A stretch of 64,000 nt of DNA, from NCBI GenBank assembly GCA_963753225.1, contig CAVWBQ010000010.1, positions 1-64,000 on the forward strand, given 5' to 3'. The notes beneath the pieces are model-generated. The model had not been told where the DNA came from. It did not search any database and saw only the letters and a program-made list of their open reading frames with translations. Source of the stretch: Palsa-504 sp963753225. GTDB taxonomy: Bacteria; Actinomycetota; Actinomycetes; Streptosporangiales; Streptosporangiaceae. Below, piece by piece: positions 43,856 through 53,236 of this stretch; the stretch's first letter is position 1; each line of letters opens with the position of its first letter. Position numbers and translations under genes: made by a program.

Positions 43856-46800
43856 TTATTGATGCATCGCATTACCCGCGCGTTGCCGGGCTCCAGGCGT
43901 GTTCTGTGCCGCTGGGCGGACCTCCCAGCATGAAATTCCGCCCACTGCGTGACCGATGAAGATGCGAGCCCCAGACGGGGAGAGGGAAGTAGCGAGCGCG
44001 CGCGCGGAGCATGCGAGCAGAGTGCCGGGTGAGCTGCTCTGCACATTCCGCAGCCTCACCCGGTCGTCGTCGCCGCCGGTGACCACCCGCCCGTCCGGCA
44101 GCACCGCCACCGCGGTCACCCAGCCCTCCTGGCGGCCGAGCTCGGCCGGGCCGGTGCCCGGCTCCGCCGGGTCCCACACCAGCACCCGCCCACCGCCGCC
44201 GCCGGTGACCACCCGCCCGTCCGGTAGCACCGCCACCGCCCCCACCCCGCCCTCGTCGCGGCCGAGCTCGGCCGGGCCGGTGCCCGGCTCCGCTGGGTCC
44301 CACACCAGCACCCGCCCATCGCCTGAGACGCCACCGCCGGTGACCACCCGCCCGTCGGGCAGCACCGCCAGCTCATGCACCCCGCCCTTGTCGCGGCCGA
44401 GCTCGGCCGGGCCGGTGCCCGGCTCCGCCGGGTCCCACACCAGCACCCGCCCACCGAAGTAGATGCCACGGCCGCCGGTGACCACCCGCCCGTCGGGCAG
44501 CACCGCCACCGCCTCCACCACGCCCTCGTCGCGGCCGAGCTCGGCCGAGCCGGTGCCCGGCTCCGCTGGGTCCCACACCAGCACCCGCCCGACGCCGGGG
44601 CCGCCGCCGCCGGTGACCACCCGCCCGTCGGGCAGCACCGCCACCGCCCGCACTTCGCCCTCGGCTCGGCCGAGCTCGGCCGAGCCGTGCTGCGCCGCAC
44701 CCGGGTCCCACACCCGTACCCGGCCGGCGTAGTCGCCGGTGACCACCCGCCCGTCCGGCAGCACCGCTATCGCCGCCACCAGGATGTCGAGGCGGCCGAG
44801 CTCGGCCGGGCCGGTGCCCGGCTCCGCCGGGTCCCACACCCGTACCCGGCTGCCGTAGTCGCCGGTGACCACCCGCCCGTCCGGCAGCACCGCCACCGCC
44901 CTCACCCCGCCCTCGTCGCGGCCGAGCTCGGCCGGGCCGGTGCCCGGCTCCGCTGGGTCCCACACCAGCACCCGCCCGACGCCGAAGCCGATGCCGCCGG
45001 TGACCACCCGCCCGTCCGGCAGCACCGCCACCGCCCTCACCTCGATGTCGCGGCCGAGCTCGGCCGGGCCGGTGCCCGGCTCCGCCGGGTCCCACACCAG
45101 CACCCGCCCACCGCCGTAGATGCCGCCGGTAACCACCCGCCCGTCCGGCAGCGCCGCCACCGCCCCCACCCCGCCCTCGTCGCGGCCGAGCTCGGCCGGG
45201 CCGGTGCCCGGCTCCGCCGGGTCCCACACCAGCACCCGCCCCCCGCCGCAGATGCCGCCGGTGACCACCCGCCCGTCCGGCAGCGCCGCCACCGCCCCTA
45301 GCCCGCCCTCGTGGCGGCCGAGCTCAAGGATCAGGGCCGGGTTCGTCCGCCGCGTAGTCCACTGGAGCACCGGGCCGGGCTCGTCGGAGGCAAGCTGCCG
45401 GGTCTGGCAGTCGGCGGCGAGGAGGGTTTCGCCGAGTTCGACCGCTTGCAGGCACAGCTGCCGAGGCACGAATCCGGGGTCATCGGCCGCTTCTCGGTCG
45501 CGCAGGTGGTGGGCCTGGCCCCGCACCACGGCGTGCATGGCCGCCAGCCGCGGTTCACCGGCGGCAGCGGCGACGACCGTTTTCAGCTCGGCCAGCACCG
45601 CGTCAACACCGAGGTTTTGGATGGCTGCGGTGACCCAGGAGGCATCGCCAGCCAGTTCGGCCAGCCGCTGCGGATCACCGTCTAGCGTCTGCGGGTACCG
45701 GTCGAGCAGGTAGAGCGGGGTTCCCTGCTCGCCGTCGTGGGCTATCGGCCGGCCGCGGTCCCGCCAGGTCGCCGCCCACTCCTCGATGCGGCGTGCATGG
45801 CCGGGATCGCTGACACCTTGCTCCTGGCAGCGGGCGAGCAGCGTCTCGTGGGCGAAGGTATAGCGCGGTGTGTCTGTCGGCCCGACCTGCTGCAGGGTCC
45901 GCGCCGCCTCCCCATCCAGGACCCCGCGCAGCTTCCACAGTCGGCTGCCAGTCAGCGTGGCCAGGTCAGCGTCAGCAAGCGGGCCGCCGCGCGCCGCGGT
46001 GAGCAGGCCGAGCACGTCCAGAGCCAGGTCCTCGCCGACCCGGCGCAGCAGCTGGGAGATCTCTCGGTCGGCGAGCTCGCGCAGCCGGGCGGCGTGTGGA
46101 CTGTCCGACAGGGTGTACAGCTTGTCCGCCTCGAGCCCTGCCAGCGGGTGGGCCGGGTCGACGTCGTCGGGTAGCCGGGGGTACAGGCGGCTGGCGACCA
46201 GCACCCGGGCCGGCAGGCCGGGCAGTCGGCCGGGCAGCCATCCGGCCACGCTATGGCCGCCGGGCCGCAGGTCCTCATCCAACCCGTCCACGACCAGGAG
46301 CAGATGCCGACCCGTATCCGCGGCGCGCTGCGCGGCCTGCTCCCACAGCTGCCGGAGCACGTACTCATCCAGCGCGGACGGCCGGTCAGTGCCGAGCAGC
46401 CAGGCCAGCTGCGGCACGACGGCGGCCAGGAACCGCTCCCGGTCGGCATCGCCGGTGGGCCGGGTCAAGAAGTAGGCCACGCAGTCGACCTCGGGAGGCA
46501 GCGCGTGCACCGCCTCGGCCAGCAGCGCCGTCTTGCCCGCCCACGGGCCGCCGACCAGCCACGCATACTGACTTCCCGGCGGAGCCAGCACGCTAGGCCG
46601 TCCGGCAGCAAACGCCCCGATCGCCGCCAGCTCCCTGTCGCGGTCCTGCAGCACCCCGGTATGGGCCTGCAGCTGCCGCAGCGTCGCCCGGTACGCCGGC
46701 TCCATGTCCCGGGCAGGATCTGCCGCATCAGACGACAGCGCCGACGTGGAGATGGCGAACCGGGCCAGCTTGTCAGCGATCATGGCGGCGAACTGCTGCG

Positions 46801-47206
46801 GGGTCCGGCCGCGCAGGTCTACCGCGACCAGGTCCGATAGCAGCCCGGGCAGCGGCGTGTCATCGAACCGGGCCGGCAACACGTATTCCCGCCGTTCCCG
46901 CACCGCCCTGTTCAGCGCGGCCCGGCGCTCGAGCCGGGTCCAGTCCCGGACGGCGTACTCGGCGGACACGAACACCACCGCCGCCGCCGCTTGCTCGCCG
47001 TAGATGGCCGGCAGTTCCTCGACCAGGTACTTGCCCCATAGCTCGATCTGCTCATCGGCGTCGTAGAAACAGCGCACCCCCCGCGCTTTCAGCGCACTGG
47101 CGACCTGCTCGACGTAGGGCCGCTGCGCGCCGGCGAACGACAGCGCCACATCCCACCGCCACTGCGACCGGGCGTCTTGACCCGCAGCGCCGTCTGCTCC
47201 CGTCAT
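43856..47206 (-). CDS. TIR-NACHT-WD40 STAND protein
   Basis: This 1,116-aa protein starts at MTGADGAAGQDARSQWRWDV. A TIR domain spans residues ~17-150 (RWDVALSFAGAQRPYVEQVA; VRCFYDADEQIELWGKYLVE, with Glu candidates for NAD cleavage). The P-loop NTPase has Walker A GGPWAGKT at 219-226 and Walker B LLLVVDGLDED at 302-312. A helical region with TPR-like spacing leads into a WD40 propeller: ten units of ~43 residues with ALPDGRVVTGG and RVLVWDPAEPGTGPAELGR, plus a diverged last blade. STAND proteins of this plan sense a ligand with the repeats, oligomerise, and trigger the TIR effector; anti-phage or signalling roles are likely. It is a single gene without partners. Confidence 0.9.
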   Translation of the reverse strand: MTGADGAAGQDARSQWRWDVALSFAGAQRPYVEQVASALKARGVRCFYDADEQIELWGKYLVEELPAIYGEQAAAAVVFVSAEYAVRDWTRLERRAALNRAVRERREYVLPARFDDTPLPGLLSDLVAVDLRGRTPQQFAAMIADKLARFAISTSALSSDAADPARDMEPAYRATLRQLQAHTGVLQDRDRELAAIGAFAAGRPSVLAPPGSQYAWLVGGPWAGKTALLAEAVHALPPEVDCVAYFLTRPTGDADRERFLAAVVPQLAWLLGTDRPSALDEYVLRQLWEQAAQRAADTGRHLLLVVDGLDEDLRPGGHSVAGWLPGRLPGLPARVLVASRLYPRLPDDVDPAHPLAGLEADKLYTLSDSPHAARLRELADREISQLLRRVGEDLALDVLGLLTAARGGPLADADLATLTGSRLWKLRGVLDGEAARTLQQVGPTDTPRYTFAHETLLARCQEQGVSDPGHARRIEEWAATWRDRGRPIAHDGEQGTPLYLLDRYPQTLDGDPQRLAELAGDASWVTAAIQNLGVDAVLAELKTVVAAAAGEPRLAAMHAVVRGQAHHLRDREAADDPGFVPRQLCLQAVELGETLLAADCQTRQLASDEPGPVLQWTTRRTNPALILELGRHEGGLGAVAALPDGRVVTGGICGGGRVLVWDPAEPGTGPAELGRDEGGVGAVAALPDGRVVTGGIYGGGRVLVWDPAEPGTGPAELGRDIEVRAVAVLPDGRVVTGGIGFGVGRVLVWDPAEPGTGPAELGRDEGGVRAVAVLPDGRVVTGDYGSRVRVWDPAEPGTGPAELGRLDILVAAIAVLPDGRVVTGDYAGRVRVWDPGAAQHGSAELGRAEGEVRAVAVLPDGRVVTGGGGPGVGRVLVWDPAEPGTGSAELGRDEGVVEAVAVLPDGRVVTGGRGIYFGGRVLVWDPAEPGTGPAELGRDKGGVHELAVLPDGRVVTGGGVSGDGRVLVWDPAEPGTGPAELGRDEGGVGAVAVLPDGRVVTGGGGGRVLVWDPAEPGTGPAELGRQEGWVTAVAVLPDGRVVTGGDDDRVRLRNVQSSSPGTLLACSARALATSLSPSGARIFIGHAVGGISCWEVRPAAQNTPGARQRAGNAMHQ
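44040..45330 (-). repeat. Nearly identical WD40-coding tandem repeats
   Basis: About ten tandem units of ~130 bp encode WD40 blades of the TIR-NACHT protein. Units share most of their DNA sequence, including an almost invariant block for DGRVVTGG and one for WDPAEPGTGPAELGR. Variation is confined to short loops. Such homogeneity at the DNA level points to recent duplication and gene conversion. Confidence 0.9.
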
Positions 47207-47408
47207 GACTACCGAGTCTCCCACTCTCGGCCAGAAGACCCTGGCCCCGTCCAGCGACCAGGAGGTAATCCACTCAGAGCACATGCCATTTAGCGCTGAA
47301 GATTCCGCGCCGTAGACCTCTGAAGGTCACATGCGGGGCCCGGCGCGGCGCGGCGCCGGGCGGCGGTGTCGGGGTAACGCTCGATTCCCGACACCTACGG
47401 ACGCCAAA
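47207..47408. other. Upstream region of the TIR-NACHT-WD40 gene
   Basis: The 20 or so bases before the start (GGGAGACTCGGTAGTC type) are almost the same as those before the truncated TIR gene at 54,738, so the two genes share a promoter-proximal leader. No other feature assigned. Confidence 0.45.
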
Positions 47409-47475
47409 TCAGTCCCACACCCGCACCGTCTTGTCGTTGCTGGTGGTCAGTGTTCTGTCTTCACGCCATCGCCGC
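47409..47475 (-). pseudogene. Last blade of a lost WD40 protein
   Basis: The minus strand encodes EDRTLTTSNDKTVRVWD followed by a stop at 47,409. This is the canonical end of a WD40 repeat (DxxVRVWD). The rest of the gene is absent. It overlaps the 3' end of the acetyltransferase gene in another frame. Confidence 0.55.
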
Positions 47476-48057
47476 GCAGGACGCAAGAGTGCCCGCTCGT
47501 TGTCGTCGGCGAGCAGGTTGAGCGGCATCGATTGCGATCCTCATGTCCGAGAACTCATCACGGTGGAGAGTTATGTAGCCACGGTCGCGGACCAGGGCAA
47601 GCATCCGGGCGTTGTCGAGCATGATGTCGGCTTGCAGGTTGGGCACGCCACGTGCCGCCGCGGCGGCAACAACGGCGCCGAGCAGGTAGCGTCCTAGCCG
47701 CCACCCTCGCCAGCCAGGGGCAACAGTAAGGGCGAACTCACCGTCGCCGTCAGGCAGGATGGCGTAGCCCGCCTCGGCGACCAGTGCGTCCTCGGGGCCG
47801 GAAACGACCGCGACCAGGCGATATCCGCCCTCATCCTCGGCCCGGGTCATCTGCTCAAGGAACTTACGAGCCGGATGGCGCAGGCTGAAGAAGCGGTGGT
47901 GCCGGTCGTCATCGGAGAGCCCCTGGAACAGCGCGTCCAGCCCTTCGACGTCGGCCTCCGTCACGGTCCGCACGGTAAGGGCCGGGCCATCGGGAAGGCC
48001 CAAGGTGGCGACGACGCCACCGGCGGCGTCCGCGCCAGGTTCAGGTTGAGGTAGCAA
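47461..48057 (-). CDS. GNAT-family N-acetyltransferase
   Basis: This 198-aa protein has a TTG start chosen because AAGGAG lies six bases upstream. The GNAT fold has TVRTVTEADVEGLDALFQGL as strand 1/helix 1, EFALTVAPGWRGWRLGRYLL as the acetyl-CoA loop (the R/QxxGxG/A signature reads RGWRLG), and a C-terminal strand LVRDRGYITL. The product would transfer an acyl group from CoA to an amine; substrate unknown. The last ~15 residues (RQRAGTLASCAAMA) run into the WD40 remnant and may not be native. It lies 34 bp downstream of a thioesterase gene. Confidence 0.82.
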   Translation of the reverse strand: MLPQPEPGADAAGGVVATLGLPDGPALTVRTVTEADVEGLDALFQGLSDDDRHHRFFSLRHPARKFLEQMTRAEDEGGYRLVAVVSGPEDALVAEAGYAILPDGDGEFALTVAPGWRGWRLGRYLLGAVVAAAAARGVPNLQADIMLDNARMLALVRDRGYITLHRDEFSDMRIAIDAAQPARRRQRAGTLASCAAMA

Positions 48058-48091
48058 TGTGCACTCCTTCGGTGCCGGGCGTGTGCTGCGG

Positions 48092-48658
48092 TTATGAATA
48101 GATCGCGCGCCGGTTGAGTGCCGGATGAACCGGCGGGGCGTCGTCAGGGAAGGGACGATCTGGCCACCGCTGAAAGGTGCGATGGCTGTTGTGCGGGCCG
48201 TTGGTGTCCCGGGGAAGCGGAGACGAGCCAGGGCGAGGGACCTGTGCCTGCTTGGCGGCCAGGCGATCACGGAAGCGCGCGGCATCGACGACCCGCAGGC
48301 CGTGCTCGCCGGCGGCGGCGATCTCGCCGGCAGCATCGGCGACGACGACCGCGAAGCGCACGGACCGGCCTTCGACCGCGACCGTGCGGGCCTCGGCCGC
48401 CAGCGACGTCCCCGGCGGGCTGGCGGCGAGGTGAGTCATGTTGATCAGCGTGCCGACGGTCACCTCGCCCGGTTCCAGGTGCGGATAGACCGCCGCCATG
48501 CACGGGGCCTCCATCAGGCCGACCATGAATCCGGTCGCGAACACAGGCTGCCCGCGGCGGAATTCGGCAAGGGCGGGGAGCAAGTCCGGCACGGTCTGGT
48601 GCACCGGCACCGTGTACCGGACGACGTGCCTTGATCCGATCACTAGCCCTGGTCTCAT
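48092..48658 (-). CDS. Hotdog-fold thioesterase, fluoroacetyl-CoA thioesterase-like
   Basis: This 188-aa protein has residues ~1-130 forming a hotdog domain. T42 in ATGFMVGLMEAP, E50 in the same segment and H76 in NMTHLAA are at the same positions as the catalytic Thr, Glu and His described for FlK (fluoroacetyl-CoA thioesterase). It would hydrolyse an acyl-CoA; FlK-type proteins protect against toxic acyl-CoAs but many relatives have other substrates. The last ~50 residues are Pro/Arg-rich and may be an extension or read-through. Likely co-transcribed with the acetyltransferase. Confidence 0.8.
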   Translation of the reverse strand: MRPGLVIGSRHVVRYTVPVHQTVPDLLPALAEFRRGQPVFATGFMVGLMEAPCMAAVYPHLEPGEVTVGTLINMTHLAASPPGTSLAAEARTVAVEGRSVRFAVVVADAAGEIAAAGEHGLRVVDAARFRDRLAAKQAQVPRPGSSPLPRDTNGPHNSHRTFQRWPDRPFPDDAPPVHPALNRRAIYS

Positions 48659-49477
48659 GACGTGCGCTCCTCCTCGGTGAACTTGAAGGTCCCGGCTCCG
48701 GGCGGGCGGTGCGCGGGGCGGGGGTCATGGGGCGCCTTCGCCGGCCGAGATGGCCACCATGTTCGTGCGGTCACCGCTGCGGCCACGGCAGTTGCCTCCG
48801 TGCTGCGTTAGGCTCTTGGCTCGTGCATATTCGGAGGCCCGCCCGGGCGACCTGATACACCAGATCTCCGGCAACAGGACATCGGCGAGGTCACCATCAA
48901 GCTGCCGGGCAGCTGCCTTCGCATGGCCGTTGCGGTAGAGCAAGACGCCGAGGATGCCACCCCGGAGGCATTCATCGCCGCGGCGAACGGCCATACAGTG
49001 TTATTGAGGCAGTAATGCCTGGTCAGGTCGTACCTGGTCCGCCGGTATTGGCCAGCGGGCCGGAGATTGTCCGGACTACTTGCCGAACAGCAGCCGGTCA
49101 CCGGGGGCTGAACAACGGAAGCCAGGCATATGCCCGGCTTCCGGCGCAGGTCTGTTAGCCCGGAACACGCACCGGACAGAGAAGGCCTCCCGTTGGCGCG
49201 GGAGACCTTCTTACTTCTCCGGGGGCCAGACCGTGCCTGTGAAGGCACGGCTGGCAGCGGCGGCCCTCATTCATGGCACCTCGCGGCCCGAGTCTCTCGG
49301 GAGCGCATTGCTCCTGGCAGGAGCAGCGTACGTTTAACCTCCCGTCACCGGACAAGTGAGCGGACCGGTCTTACGAGACGACGTTCCCGCAAGTCACCTG
49401 ACCCGAAGGGCGGTACTCCGCCGTGTCCGGTGGCCGGTCCCTTTACGGACACCGGCCGGGTTCTTTACCGGGTCGCT
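48659..49477. other. Gene-poor stretch with hairpins
   Basis: No frame here has a recognisable motif. Two hairpins stand out: GAAGGCCTCCCG / CGGGAGACCTTC at 49,186-49,215, followed by a few T residues, and a longer GTCCGGTGGCCGG / CCGGCCGG stem at about 49,427-49,464 followed by TTCTTT. Both may be terminators. Confidence 0.45.
49186..49215 (+). terminator. Probable factor-independent terminator
   Basis: A stem with arms GAAGGCCTCCCG and CGGGAGACCTTC around a short loop is followed by TTACTTCT. There is no gene immediately upstream on the plus strand, so it may serve a lost gene or a small transcript. Confidence 0.45.
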
Positions 49478-50198
49478 TTAGTCCAGATCTTCCCAGCCCC
49501 ATGGTGCGCTCGGGCTGCCATCGGCCTCCCGTCCGAAACGGAACCGATCCGCACAGCCTGGCTGCTCGAGGAAGAAGCTGAACATGCCTGCCGCCGCCAG
49601 CCGGGCTGTCAGCGCGGTGGCTTGCTCGTGCGCGCCCGCTTCCCGAAGCTCGGTCAGTAGCTCGGTCAGTAGCTCGGTCATGGGGTCCGGGTCGGCGCGG
49701 ATGGCGTAGGCGGGGGGGCGGTAGGCCAGCGTGGGGGCCTGCTCGTACGCGCCCGCCCGCCGCAGGCTGCCCAGCAGGCTGGCCATGGCGTGCGGGTTGT
49801 CGAGGGGGGCGTGGGCGGCGGCGCGGTCGGCCAGGGCGGCGAACTGGTCCTGCGCGCCCGCCGCCCGCAGGCTGTATAGCAGGCTGGCCACGCCGACCGG
49901 GTCATCGAGGGAGACGTGGGCGGCCGGATCACGGCGCAGCAGCGCGGTGGCCTGCTCGCGCGCGCCCGCTTCCCGCAGGCCGCCCAGCAGCCAGGCCACG
50001 GCGTACGGGTTGTCGAGGGAGACGTGGGCGGCCGGATCACGGCGCAGCAGCGCGGTGGCCTGCTCGCGCGCGCCCGCCCGCCGCAGGCCGCGCAGCAGCC
50101 AGGCCACGGCGTACGTGTCGCCGAGGGAGACATGAGCTGCGGCGCGGTCGGCCAGGGCGGCGACCTGGTCCTGCGCGCCCGCCGCATGCAGGCTGTAC
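49478..50198 (-). pseudogene. C-terminal part of a repeat protein, cut by a transposon
   Basis: The frame enters from the transposon end as YSLHAAGAQDQVAALADRAA and contains five ~36-residue repeats (consensus LLRRDPAAHVSLDNPYAVAW then LLGGLREAGAREQATA), then a C-terminal signature RFGREADGSPSAPWGWEDLD. The N-terminal part is missing at the transposon boundary. Helical repeats of this kind occur in actinobacterial signalling proteins, often behind TIR or NTPase domains. The other flank of the transposon carries the first ~40 residues of a TIR domain on the same strand, so the two were probably one gene. Confidence 0.7.
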
Positions 50199-50230
50199 GG
50201 AGAGCGGGACAAAGTGGGGGAGGCTACGCG
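50199..50230 (+). repeat. Terminal inverted repeat, left
   Basis: A 32-bp end beginning GGAGAGCGGGAC, identical to the inverted copy at 54,568-54,599; similarity to the copy at 53,122-53,154 extends inward another ~20 bp. Confidence 0.85.
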
Positions 50231-51660
50231 GCGAGCGCTGCGGGGTCCGGAGGCTGGTGAAGGCCGGGGTACCAGCGGTGGAAGTCGCCGGCGAGCTGGT
50301 CGTTGAGGACGCGGGTACGGACCTGCAGTAGCAGGTGGGCGCCGCGGGGTGTCCAGCGCATCTGCTGTTTCTTGACCATGCGCTTGCTGATCACCTGGTT
50401 GACTGCGGACTCGGTGAACGCGGTGGAGATGGCCTCGCCAGCGCGGTAGCGCTCCCCGTAGTTCGGGATCCGGCCGGCGTTCGCGCGCAGGTAGGCATCG
50501 AACTCGCGCACTGCCTTGAGCAGCCTGACCTGCTCGATAGGGGCGGCTTCGGCGGTGTCGAGGTCGAAGATCAGGTCATCGACGGTTTGCAGGGCGCGGA
50601 AGACGTTGCCGTGCCAGCAGAACCACTTCAGCCGCTGCAGCTGCGTGCCGATCTCGTTGGCGAGGTCGGCCGGCGGCTCGTCCGGGAACTCCGGGCCTGG
50701 CAGGGGCAGTGGCAGGCTCTTGGCCATGTTGGCCATGACGGTGATCCGCATGGTCAGGTGGAACCAGTCCAGCAGGTGCTCGGCCTGGACGTTGAGGTAG
50801 CAGGGAATGTCACGGATGTCCTCGCCGCCGTCGGTGAGGAAGGTGACCTGCTGATTGGCTTGCATGCCCTGGGATCGGAGCACTTCGAACAGGCGCCGTC
50901 TGGGTTTGGTGTCGTAGGTCTGCACATACCCGAAGCAGGCGGGCCGTCCGTCGGCGGGGATGGCCTTACCGGCGATGACCTCAAACCAGCCGTCGGCGCG
51001 GGACCGCTGCTGGCTGGAGTGGACGTAGCCGCCGTCCAGGCCGACCACGATCGGCAGGTCCGGGCGGGGTAGTTCTTCACGGTCACGCTGGCAGGTGTCG
51101 ATGAAGCTGGGCTGTTCCTCGCCGAGCTCGCCCTCCAGCTTGTCCGCGACCGCGTGGACTGCGCGGCGTACGACGGCCGGGTGCAGACGCCGACCCAGCG
51201 GCAGCAGCTCACCGAGCAGGTCTGCGGTGATGCCGTAGGAGACCAGGGCGGCGAAGCGGGCCTGCTGGTAGGCCAGCTCCGGGGTGGTCCGCTCGGGCAG
51301 CAGGGCGGCCAGCGGCTGAAAGGTCCGGGCAGGCTGGTTGCGGCAGTCGCAGTGCCACCAGCGGGGACTTGCGAGGCGTAGCCTGCCGAACAGGCTGCGC
51401 ACCACGATCGTCCGGGTGTCCTTGTGCCGGCGCGGCACGCCGCAGTGCGGGCAGGCCACCTGCTTGGCAATCGCGGCGCTGGCCTGCTGCCCGGCCACGG
51501 TGTCCTGCACCGCCGCCAGCAGGTCTTTCGCCTCCGTGAGCTGCAGGCCGAGGGTGTCCGGAGCCAGGTCGTCGCGGTCGGCGGCGAATACCTCCCGGAC
51601 CACGGGCGAGGCGTCGGTGTCGTCGTCGGGGTGCACGATCACCTGCACGCTGAACTTCAT
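50224..51660 (-). CDS. ISKra4-family transposase
   Basis: This 478-aa protein has a zinc-binding pair CPHCGVPRRHKD near residue 70, then RTFQPLAALLPERTTPELAY and a DDE-type core: Asp in IVVGLDGGYVHSS, Asp in QVTFLTDGGEDIRD, and a later Glu (AISTAFTESAVNQV). HLLDWFHLTMRITVM is the family's H-x-x-D-W-F-H motif. The C-terminus KKQQMRWTPRGAHLLLQVRT is typical of ISKra4/ISLre2 relatives. The ATG overlaps the stop of the upstream pRiA4b gene. The gene looks intact and its 3' end overlaps the left terminal repeat by a few bases. Confidence 0.87.
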   Translation of the reverse strand: MKFSVQVIVHPDDDTDASPVVREVFAADRDDLAPDTLGLQLTEAKDLLAAVQDTVAGQQASAAIAKQVACPHCGVPRRHKDTRTIVVRSLFGRLRLASPRWWHCDCRNQPARTFQPLAALLPERTTPELAYQQARFAALVSYGITADLLGELLPLGRRLHPAVVRRAVHAVADKLEGELGEEQPSFIDTCQRDREELPRPDLPIVVGLDGGYVHSSQQRSRADGWFEVIAGKAIPADGRPACFGYVQTYDTKPRRRLFEVLRSQGMQANQQVTFLTDGGEDIRDIPCYLNVQAEHLLDWFHLTMRITVMANMAKSLPLPLPGPEFPDEPPADLANEIGTQLQRLKWFCWHGNVFRALQTVDDLIFDLDTAEAAPIEQVRLLKAVREFDAYLRANAGRIPNYGERYRAGEAISTAFTESAVNQVISKRMVKKQQMRWTPRGAHLLLQVRTRVLNDQLAGDFHRWYPGLHQPPDPAALAA

Positions 51661-52322
51661 CTCCGGCTCCCCTCAGCGGTCTGCACGTCCACGGCCAGGC
51701 CACGGAGGGCGTGGTTGCAGGTGCGGCGGTCGAAACGCTCCAAGCCCAGCAGCGGGGCCAGGTCGGCCAGTTCCTCGCGGTCCACGCCGACGAGGTCGTG
51801 ATGTTCGCCGGCATCGAGCAGCTGGCCGATAATCTCCGCGGCGCGTACGGTCGCGTCGAGCACCAGGTGCGGCTGGGTCCGCTCCAGGAACGCCCACGGG
51901 CCGTCCCAGTCCTCGGGCGGGCCGGCGCGCCGCCCGCCCGTGCACCGCGGATAGGCACGCCCGGGCTGGGCGCAGGCGATCTGCTCCACGCGCAGATCCA
52001 CTCGCCAGGCGGCAGAGAAGTTGTACTCGTAAGTGAACCGTTCGCCCTCACGCAGCCGAAGGCCGGCGAGGCGGACCTGCCGGGCGTCATCACGGAAGCC
52101 CGGCCCGCCGAGGTAGGAGATGCCGTACTCGGTGCCGCCGATGACGAACCGGTGCAGGTGCTCGCCGGACCACCCGAACGCGGTCTGCACGATGGCGTGC
52201 AGCCCGGCGATAGTGGTGCTGGCGGTCACTTCCAGCCGCCGCCAGATCAGCGGGCTGATCCCGGCGATCACCACCCGCAGCCGGTAGACGGTGATGCCGA
52301 GGCAAGAAGAGGTATCAGCCAT
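51657..52322 (-). CDS. pRiA4b ORF-3 family protein
   Basis: This 221-aa protein shows the domain signature VYRLRVVIAGISPLIWRRLE, then IAGLHAIVQTAFGWSGEHLH and RFVIGGTEYG, and FTYEYNFSAAWRVDLRVEQI. The function is unknown; the family is frequently carried by transposons and plasmids, often adjacent to recombinases. Here it is sandwiched between resolvase and transposase and coupled to the latter by ATGA, so it is probably an accessory of the element. Confidence 0.87.
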   Translation of the reverse strand: MADTSSCLGITVYRLRVVIAGISPLIWRRLEVTASTTIAGLHAIVQTAFGWSGEHLHRFVIGGTEYGISYLGGPGFRDDARQVRLAGLRLREGERFTYEYNFSAAWRVDLRVEQIACAQPGRAYPRCTGGRRAGPPEDWDGPWAFLERTQPHLVLDATVRAAEIIGQLLDAGEHHDLVGVDREELADLAPLLGLERFDRRTCNHALRGLAVDVQTAEGSRR

Positions 52323-52360
52323 CTGCCCATCCTGGCCCGGCCACGCTCTGGCCGGGCGGC

Positions 52361-52936
52361 CTACGATGACGCCGGCACGGGCGGGGACAGGTAGGAGTAG
52401 AGGGTCTGGCGGCTGATGCCGAACTCCCGGGCCAGGCCCGCCTTGGCCTCCCCGGCCGCGGCGCGGGTCCGCAGGGCCTCGGCCTGGCCGGGAGTCAGCG
52501 ACGGTTTCCTGCCCGTGTAGGCGCCGCGGGCCTTGGCCAAGGCGATGCCCTCCAGCTGACGTTCGCGGATCAGCGCCCGCTCGAACTCAGCGAAGGCGCC
52601 CAGCACCGACAGCAGCAAGGTGGCCATCGGCGCATCCTCGGCAGTGAAGGTCAGCTGCTCCTTGGCGAACTGGACGGCCACCCCGCGGCCGGTCAGCTCG
52701 CGCACCAGGCGGCGCAGGTCATCGAGGTTGCGGGCCAGCCGGTCCATCGAATGCACGATCACGGTGTCCCCGTCGCGGACGTAGGCCAGCATCGCCTGAA
52801 GCTGCGGCCGGGCTGCGGACTTGCCGGAGACGGTGTCGGCGAACACCCGGCCCAGCTCGACGCCATCGAGCTGCCGGGCGGGGTTCTGCCCCACGCTGGA
52901 CACCCGGATGTACCCCACGCGCTGCCCGCTCGCCAC
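52361..52936 (-). CDS. Serine recombinase (resolvase/invertase)
   Basis: This 191-aa protein starts at the GTG giving MASGQRVGYIRVSSVGQNPA with a GGAGGAGG site upstream. Catalytic Ser is in YIRVSS (residues 13-14); DGDTVIVHSMDRLARNLDDL carries the conserved Arg residues; the E helix ends FERALIRERQLEGIALAKAR; a C-terminal helix-turn-helix reads AGLAREFGISRQTLYSYL. This is a complete small resolvase that would resolve cointegrates. The region just upstream (52,960-53,110) probably contains the res site. Confidence 0.9.
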   Translation of the reverse strand: MASGQRVGYIRVSSVGQNPARQLDGVELGRVFADTVSGKSAARPQLQAMLAYVRDGDTVIVHSMDRLARNLDDLRRLVRELTGRGVAVQFAKEQLTFTAEDAPMATLLLSVLGAFAEFERALIRERQLEGIALAKARGAYTGRKPSLTPGQAEALRTRAAAGEAKAGLAREFGISRQTLYSYLSPPVPASS

Positions 52937-52954
52937 GGCCCCTCCTCCACCCAC

Positions 52955-53236
52955 CCCGATGTGTCAGGCTAGAATCTATGACTCTGGCAGGCGAGCGTCA
53001 ATAAACTCGGGCTGGGACCCTAACTGGACGTGATCCGGGAGGGTGGTTGACGTCGTGCTGGGGTGCACCCCAACCCGACACACCAGGTGCCCGTCCAGGC
53101 ACCGGATCCCGTGGCGCTCGCGGCGTAGCCTCCACCCACTTTGTCCCGTTCTCCTCCTCCTCCTGCAGCCCCGCCCGGTACAGGGTGTGCACGCGAAACC
53201 CGTCAATGACCCCTAGTTCACGATGAGGAGAAGCTG
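52955..53236. other. Resolvase upstream region and internal terminal repeat
   Basis: It contains an inverted, diverged copy of the 32-bp terminal repeat at 53,122-53,154. The part before it has the position of a res site. A GAGGAG ribosome-binding site for the amidohydrolase lies just before 53,237. Confidence 0.5.
53122..53154 (-). repeat. Internal inverted copy of the terminal repeat
   Basis: Read on the minus strand it begins GGAGAACGGGACAAAGTGGG, differing from the other copies at a few positions, but sharing longer subterminal sequence with the left end. It could be the original right end of the core element. Confidence 0.8.

Noticed and set aside
44040..45330. Regular repeats resembling a CRISPR array or satellite DNA
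   Set aside because: The repeats translate in one frame into WD40 blades of a complete protein, unit length is ~130 bp, and there are no spacers of constant size.
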